Shown here in pieces: positions 57,547-64,000 of a stretch of 64,000 nucleotides of DNA (positions are counted from its first letter, which is position 1; the number at the start of each line of letters is the position of its first letter). Source of the stretch: Vicia villosa (lineage: Eukaryota > Streptophyta > Magnoliopsida > Fabales > Fabaceae); contig NC_081182.1 in the NCBI RefSeq assembly GCF_029867415.1, forward strand, positions 13,204,497 to 13,268,496, given 5' to 3'. Below the pieces are notes generated by a model. It was not told the DNA's origin and did not search any database. It saw only the letters and a list, made by a program, of their open reading frames with translations. Both the position numbers and the translations under genes were made by a program.

Positions 57547-59031
57547 AATGTATCATGGAACGTAAGGGGGCTAAAAAAGATGGTTAAGACAAAAGAGGTA
57601 AGCTCTTGTTTCTCTAGTCTAAGCCCTATTATAGTTGTTATTATTGAAACAAGATTGAAATAGGACAAGGCTAAGAAGGTGGGAGATAAACTCAACCTTA
57701 ATGAGAATTATGTCGATAACAATCATGAGCATAATAATGGCAGGTTATGGTTATTTTGGGACTACATGGTGTAATTTAGACATGTCAACAATACCCAACA
57801 AATTATACATGGGGGGAGGGGGTCTATGATGTGAATGGGAACTTACTTTACTGGTTTACTTCTATCTATGCCCATAATAGTTTGGAGAGTAGGAAACTAT
57901 TATGGAATGATATGGTTCAGTTATACAAAAAACAACTAGGGCTTTGGTTGGTGAGCGGAGATTTTAACAATGTTATTGAGACGATTGATAGAATTGGGGG
58001 TTCCATGGTTCAAGAGAAGGAATATCTAGAAATGGTGGAGATGATGAAGGATACATATCTTTTTGAGATGGATGGGGTTGGTTATTACTACACTTGGTCC
58101 AATAAATAGGTTGAGGGGGTGATATACTTTAGGATTGATAGGGTGTTGGCTAATGTGGAGTGGTTTCAGGAACATATGGTTGTTACACTGAACATTATGC
58201 CTCCAGGCATGTCTGATCATGCTATGCATTTCTTAGAGTATCAGCAACATGGTGTGCCTAGAAGGTAACATATGTTCAAGTTTATGAATCATGTGGTGAA
58301 CATGGATGGGTTCATGACAAATAAATCCGAGAATTGGAAGGAACCTATGATTGGTAAGCCTATGTTTGTTTTGTGGAAGAAGCTGCAAAGGGTTCAACCT
58401 ATTATAAAGAACATGAGCAAGCCCCTTATAGGGATTAATAATACACTGAGGAAGGCCAGGGAAAACCTGTTGGAAGCCCGATTGAAGTTAATAATTGATA
58501 AGATGAACCCCCTCAATATATTGGCTATTAAGAAATGCACTGAAGAGGTTACCATGTAAAGTGACACTGAGGAAATGATTCTTAGACAAAGATCAAAGAT
58601 TAATTGGCTTAGGCTAGGGGATGACAATAATAGTTTTTCCATGTCAATGTTAATGCTAAACAGAAGCAGACTGAAATGAGGAAACTATATAAGGAGGATG
58701 TCACCCTTATGGCTACACAGGCTGAGATTGAAAGAGAAGTGATGGAGTTGTATGGAAACTTAATGGGAACGACAGATGCCAACCTAAACTGCATAGATAT
58801 CACTGTAACGAGGGAAGGACCACAAGTTTCCAATGAGTAGAGGAGATTTCTTTAGGCACCTATGAATGAGGCTTAAATTGTGAATGCCCTTAAAGGGATA
58901 GGTGAACTGAAGGCCCCTAGTATAGATGGATTTGGTTCCAAGTTTTTAAAGGGTGCATGAAGCATAGTTAAGAAGGATGTGTTTGCTGCAGTCATGGATT
59001 TCTTTGATCATGGTAGAATGTACAACTCGAA
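57544..59031 (+). pseudogene. LINE ORF2 (endonuclease and start of reverse transcriptase), truncated
   Basis: ATG 57544 begins MNVSWNVRGLKK, the usual start of a plant LINE endonuclease. Later frames give LWLVSGDFNNVIETIDRIGG and FRIDRVLANVEWF, ending with the endonuclease SDHA motif (MPPGMSDHAMHF). Near 58590 there is INWLRLGDDNNSFS, and near 58890-58935 the RT entry (LKAPSIDGFGSKFLKGA). The relic stops at about 59031, where copia sequence begins. There are many stops; most of RT is missing. Confidence 0.75.
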
Positions 59032-59184
59032 GTCGGTATCATCAAATTATTTCCTATTTCTTCATCTGTACAGCTGGCTGATTTTCTGACAAAACCGCTT
59101 CCTGCACCTGCGTTTTCTTCATTTTTGGGCAAGCTAGGCCTTTCTTCCACCCAAAGTCTAGCTTGTGGGGGAGTAATAAAATAG
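59032..59184 (+). pseudogene. Ty1/copia RNase H C-terminus fragment
   Basis: An open frame reads VGIIKLFPISSSVQLADFLT, KPLPAPAFSSFLGKLGLS, STQSLACGGVIK and TAG at 59182-59184. The QLADFLTKPLP segment and the C-terminal ACGG are hallmarks of copia polyprotein ends. It joins abruptly to the LINE relic, so this is a rearrangement junction. Confidence 0.65.
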
Positions 59185-59243
59185 TAGTCTCAATTAACTT
59201 TAATTAGGATTTTCCTTTTCTTATATTACCATTACTATTCATG

Positions 59244-59869
<626 letters not shown>

Positions 59870-60402
59870 CACATTGTTTCAATATTCTGTAAGACATCTT
59901 TTTATTGATCAAACATAATTTCAGGAACCTTGTGTAGTCATCAATAATAGTGATGAAATACCTTTTACCATCACATGTAGATTGTGAAAAAGGTCCCCAT
60001 ATATCATGGAAAAATAGATCATAGGAGTCAACAACAAAATTATTTTGAGAATCAAAACGTATCTTCTTATACTTAACTAAAGGGCATATTGAACAAGAAT
60101 AAGTATAAAAAACATGACTCTTCGAAAAAGTAATTATTACTCATATTTCAATAAATTTTTAGAGAGATGTCCTAGTCCATAATGCCCTAAATTGCATTAT
60201 TATTGTAAATAAAATTAAATAGAACACCAATGGTCTTATTTGAAGAAACATAATCTCATGAAAATGAATTAACATCACTTAAAGAATGACTTTTATTAGG
60301 ACTAAAAGTACAAATGAAAAATCCTTGGCTTAACTCAGCCTTGTCAATCTCCTGTTTCAATCTCTTGTCCTAAATAATACAACAATGAACATTAAAATCA
60401 AT

Positions 60403-62301
60403 CACTACAACGCGCAAGGCTTTTAAAAGCGCTTTTTTTGGCCTTTAACAGCGCTTTAAAGCGCTGCCAAAGCCAGCGCTGGCATAGGCTACGAAAGCGC
60501 TTTTAAAAGTGCTCTGGTAGGCCCCCCCTATAAGAGCGCTTTTCTGGAAAAAGCGCTCTTGTAGGCCCCCCTTTAAGAGCGCTTTTCAGGAAAAAGCGCT
60601 CTGGTAGGCACCCCTATAAGAGCGCTTTTTTCAAAAGCGCTTTCGTATGTTGCGTTTTTTTTTTATGCTTTTTATTATTTCTAAACCTGCACTTTTGGCA
60701 GCAATATTTTAGAACCTGTAATTTACTATTTTTTGGCAGTATTTTTTCATGAACCTATAATTTATCATTTCAAATCGATATATACCATTATAATCGATAT
60801 CGATTATATACAAAAAAAAGTATTATATTATATACCATTAATGTAAATCAAAATACATATATACATATTTCTAAACCAAAACAACTAAACCAATTCACAT
60901 ATTTCTAAACCAAAACAACTAAATGGGAAACAACTTCCGAGTTCTTATGCAACCAATGTACGCTTCCTGTATTATCTGGAGCTATGTTGTATTGATGCTT
61001 TAGTGGAGAACCAGTAGTCACCTGAGCTATGTTGTATTGTGTCACAGAATATGAATCAAATAACTGTACCCCGAACGATCCTGCCACAGAAGACTTCGGG
61101 GTACATTACTTGATTCATATTCTGTGGAACATAATCGGCAGGGGCACATTGTGTTCTATCCTTTACCAGTCCATCCACTGTTTGAAGCTCAACCTACAAT
61201 AGAAAAACGTGATTATTTACACAACATTCACATTCTCAATATTTTCTCTATCAACCAAAAATTTCCTCATCTCCGAACAAAAGACAAAATAGTTAATAAA
61301 AATAGTGCTATACCAGAACAGAAACCAATTTATAAGAAATCAATTAACAACCACATGCACATAAAAATAGTTTTTGATAAAAGAACAAGTCAATTGAGCC
61401 AACAACCAAAAACCCTAAAAAAAATCAGCCGTAGAGCCGTAGAGCCAACAACCAAAAACCCTAAAAAAAAATCTGTTCATCATCTTCGAAAAACCTCTCC
61501 AGAAACTGTAAATACATTGTTCATATTCATCCAACAACAATCACAATACACAGCCGCAAACACTAACCAAAACCCTAATTGTTCATCTTTCTCATACACG
61601 CAAACCATTCATCAGAAACAAAACCATTCACAAATCATCATCAAACATAACCAGACAAACATTCATCAAACCCAAACATTTGTTCATCACTTTCCTAATC
61701 AAACAAACCCTTCAGAAATTTGAGAGAGGAAGAGAGAATAAGAAATAAACTCAGAAAGGTCTCACCCGGTTTTGGTTTGTAGATTCAGAATCGAAACCGA
61801 ACTCAGCAACAACACGAACCTCAACTCACCATAAACTCGTGTGTTTTGGATCTGAAAGGAAGAAGAACGGCGGAGGTTGCTAGGGTTTCGGAGAGAGGAC
61901 GGCGGAGCAACGAAGGAAGAAGAAAGATCTGAAACAAAACGCGTGTGTTTGTAAAATATATAATTTTTTAAATGGGCTACCAGAGCGCTTTTCAAAAGCG
62001 CTTTAATAACACCCCCTACCAGAGCGCTTTTATCCCAAAAGCGCTTTCGTAGCACCCACCCTATAAGAGCGCTTTTAAAAGCGCTTTCATAACCCCCTAC
62101 CAGAGCGCTTTTTAAAAGCGCTCTCATACCCCCCCTACCAGAGCGCTTTTTAAAAGCGCTCTCATAACTCCCCCTACCAGAGCGCTTTTTTTGCATCATT
62201 TTTCCTTGTTTATTAATTTTGTTTTTAGCGAGCCCTACGAGAGCGCTTTTGCTAAAAGCGCTTTAGTAGCTGCGCTGCTACAGCTTAAATTTGGCGTAGT
62301 G
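60403..62301 (+). mobile_element. Non-autonomous CACTA (En/Spm-like) element
   Basis: The left end is CACTACAACGCGCAAGG. The right end, reverse-complemented, is CACTACGCCAAATTTAAGC. A 3-bp target duplicate AAT lies at 60400-60402 and 62302-62304. Both subterminal regions are arrays of AGCGCTTTT/AAAAGCGCT palindromes (60425-60655 and 61982-62270), often joined by TAGG or CCCCCTA-type spacers; this is usual for CACTA elements. The 1.3-kb core (60660-61975) is AT-rich, carries a strong hairpin at 61043-61126 and has no transposase. A 199-codon plus-strand frame at 61124-61723 has a composition unlike a known protein and is not called. Confidence 0.8.
61043..61126. other. 84-nt hairpin inside the CACTA element
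   Basis: Left arm 61043-61075 begins CACAGAATATGAATCAAATA and ends ACCCCGAA. Right arm 61095-61126 is its reverse complement, with one mismatch and one bulged base. The loop is 19 nt. Arms of about 32 nt would give a small-RNA-sized duplex if transcribed. Confidence 0.75.
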
Positions 62302-62487
62302 AATGTTGACAACAAGATTTTGATCAAGTTATTGAAAAAAATGAGATTGACATTAAAATTTGGAAAATGCAAAACACTGTATGATTTTAAACTACAATTT
62401 CAATTACTGAAATATAAATTTTGGTGTTGTTAGGTATTGTAACAAATTTATTTGACAAATATTTATAAGATTGAAAAATAGACAAAT

Positions 62488-62490
<3 letters not shown>

Positions 62491-62547
<57 letters not shown>
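62491..62547. repeat. (TA)n microsatellite
   Basis: About 57 bp of TA immediately before the foldback element at 62548. Confidence 0.9.
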
Positions 62548-62550
<3 letters not shown>

Positions 62551-62768
62551 GAGGGATATTCTTATTCCAGGAGTAAGTTATTAACACTTACTCCTCATCA
62601 TGACCATTGATTCTTTTCAATCTTATGGTTAAAATTAATAAGTAGTTAAATGTGGAGAGAGAAAAATAATACTCATTAATTTTAACCATAAGATTGAGAA
62701 GAATCAATGGTCATGATGAGGAGTAAGTGTTGATAACTTACTCTTGAAGTAAGAATATCCCTTCTACA
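62548..62768. mobile_element. Foldback MITE
   Basis: Arms of about 88 bp (62552-62640 and 62675-62763) are inverted copies, running from AGGGATATTCTTATTCCAGG to GGTTAAAATTAAT, around a loop of about 35 nt. The inverted similarity extends to the flanking TATG/TGTAGA bases. TA-rich flanks fit a TA-targeting element, but the exact family was not determined. Confidence 0.7.
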
Positions 62769-62982
62769 CATATTTAAAAAAAAGGTGTAATTATTAGTTT
62801 CTTTTATTTCTATTTATTTTTATTTTCAGCATGGCCCATGCCCATTAGTAGTAAGTACAAACCTAGTAATTATATTGTATTGTTGTCTTAGAGAAGGGTA
62901 TGAAAGAAAAATGCTCAAGTTGTTTTAGGTTTATCTTCATTTATTAACTTAGATCTGATTGTTATCCTAGATAAATCTATCA

Positions 62983-62996
62983 TTGGTGCTTTCATT
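62983..62996 (+). other. Possible primer-binding site of a gypsy element
   Basis: TTGGTGCTTTCATT follows an LTR-like end (AAATCTATCA, 62973-62982) and lies 10 bp before the gag start codon region. The LTR's left boundary was not found. Confidence 0.35.
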
Positions 62997-63006
62997 TCTT
63001 GAATTC

Positions 63007-64000
63007 ATGGCTCCCCCCTAACCCAACCCTTTTTCTAGAGAAATTATAGAAGAAGTTGTACAAACTGCCCACATACACCTAGATAATACTATCAACCAGA
63101 CCCAACGACAAATGGATGAGAGGTTTGATAAGACAAATGCAGATCTGGAGCAGATTCAAACCAGACTGAACAATGGAAACCATGGTTTTGACTCTAGATA
63201 TGAAAACATCATGGGTCTGCTCACTATGCTAGCAGCTCAAAAGGAACCGCAAAAATCTGTTCTTGCTCACGCAACTGCAAGTTCATCAGGTATCACTCAT
63301 GTACCTTCATCTATTCCTATGAATACCACCCATGTTAATACCATGTTTACTCATGCCATTCCCCCCAGGGTTCCCCTATTTTTACCCATGCTACTAACAC
63401 CCCTTTATACTCGGCTACCCTCTCTCACAACCCTCCACCACCTCTCACTACTTCCCACATAAGGACTACAACAGCACTCCAAACCATATTTTTCCTACCC
63501 AATTTTTTCCAGACTCACCCTATCTAACTTTCCCAACTGCCTTTGTAAGCACACAAAATTATAACATTTATTTTTATCCACAAGTTCCCCTTACACAAAT
63601 GCATCAACCCCCCCCCCCCCAACTACCCCTTTTTCGAACACCTAAATTGGAACTTGCTATGTTTGATGGATCAAATCCATTAGAATAGTTGTTTCAAGAT
63701 GGCAAACTTTTCAATTCTTACCAATTATCCCCTGAAAATAGATTATCAATGATGTCATTTTACACGAAGGGTGAATATTTATGTTGGTTTAAATGGATGC
63801 ACCAAAATCAACAATTACTCAATTGACCCTCTTTCACTACAGCATTATGATTACGTTTTGGTCCTTCCATTTATGCTAATCGTAAAGTTGATTTATCTAA
63901 GTTAAAACAAGATGGTTCTATTGTTGATTATCAAGCCAAGTTTGAAAATTTGGGAAATTAAGTTATTGGGTTACCTCAAGATGCCACCCTCAATTGTTTT
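63007..64000 (+). pseudogene. Ty3/gypsy gag relic, runs off the window
   Basis: ATG 63007 reads MAPP then an in-frame TAA, PNPFSREIIEEVVQTAHIHL and MDERFDKTNADLEQIQTRLN. A Ser/Thr/Pro-rich linker with a frameshift near 63375 and a C13 run at 63608-63621 follows. Then comes the gag core: PKLELAMFDGSNPLE, LFNSYQLSPENRLSMMSFYT, FKWMHQNQQLL, LRFGPSIYANRKVDLSKLKQ and VIGLPQDATLNCF. Stops occur where a conserved Trp is expected (PLE-stop-LFQ). The rest lies beyond the window. Confidence 0.75.

Larger units (their letters stand above)
59870..62430 (-). pseudogene. Ty1/copia protease-to-integrase relic, split by a CACTA element
   Basis: Right of the CACTA element (62430-62302) the minus strand reads LKSYSVLHFPNFNVNLIFFN. 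Left of it (60402-59870) it continues with FNVHCCII, KLKQEIDKAELSQGFFIC and, after stops, FDSQNNFVVDSYDLFFHDIW then GPFSQSTCDGKRYFITIIDD. This is the order VLH.P.F..NL, the pre-integrase region, then the integrase start D.WGPF, as in copia polyproteins. Frameshifts and stops are frequent. The CACTA element occupies 60403-62301. Confidence 0.65.

Noticed and set aside
61124..61723. 199-codon protein inside the CACTA element
   Set aside because: Gln/Asn/Lys/Thr-rich low-complexity composition, overlaps the hairpin arm, no recognised domain; likely chance opening in AT-rich DNA.

Overview
This window is nuclear DNA of a flowering plant, very probably a legume of the Fabeae/Trifolieae group (pea, vetch and clover relatives). 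It is AT-rich, its genes have introns, and it is packed with nested transposable elements. The dominant class is long-LTR Ty3/gypsy DNA of the Tat/Ogre type, recognised by a TGTCATACCCC LTR start, a TGGCGACT...GGGGAT primer-binding site and ORF1-gag order. No species can be named from the sequence alone.

Only two host genes look intact. One is a four-exon xylem-type papain-like cysteine protease (12612-14027, minus). The other is a five-exon AT-hook/PPC (AHL) DNA-binding protein gene (50970-53638, minus). A broken partial AHL copy lies at about 55228-56290. Nearly everything else is mobile DNA or decayed mobile DNA.

Layout. 1-512: copia polyprotein end and 3' LTR. 585-900: antisense copia gag relic. 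1113-4270: a Mutator-like element with terminal inverted repeats and an 8-bp target duplication, carrying a broken plant-mobile-domain gene. 6267-9560: minus-strand LTR, LINE and copia relics, the copia relic split by a hAT-like MITE containing tRNA-like boxes. 10008-11876: a second Mutator-like relic. 12297-14110: protease gene. 16367-27592: stacked Ogre-type LTRs, a complete 3.2-kb solo LTR (19507-22740), and a decayed Ogre ORF1 and gag. 27671-50595: a young LTR-internal-LTR-internal-LTR tandem array of a gag-only Ogre derivative. 50970-56290: AHL gene and AHL pseudogene, separated by a 537-bp (GT)n tract. 56365-59031: LINE relic. 59032-62430: copia relics holding a CACTA element. 62548-62768: foldback MITE. 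63007-64000: gypsy gag running off the window.

The most notable results are these. (1) The 22.9-kb array has a single 5-bp target duplication, and its middle LTR is a mosaic of the outer two, as expected from unequal crossing-over between LTRs. (2) A two-hairpin module near the 3' end of the LTRs keeps its geometry in two LTR families although its stem sequences differ by compensating changes. (3) A second stem-loop occurs in both the LTRs and the 5' leader, with a conserved loop and covarying arms. (4) Three unrelated transposon classes here each carry arrays of short near-perfect palindromes. Percent identities, dates and database matches were not computed; everything was read by eye.
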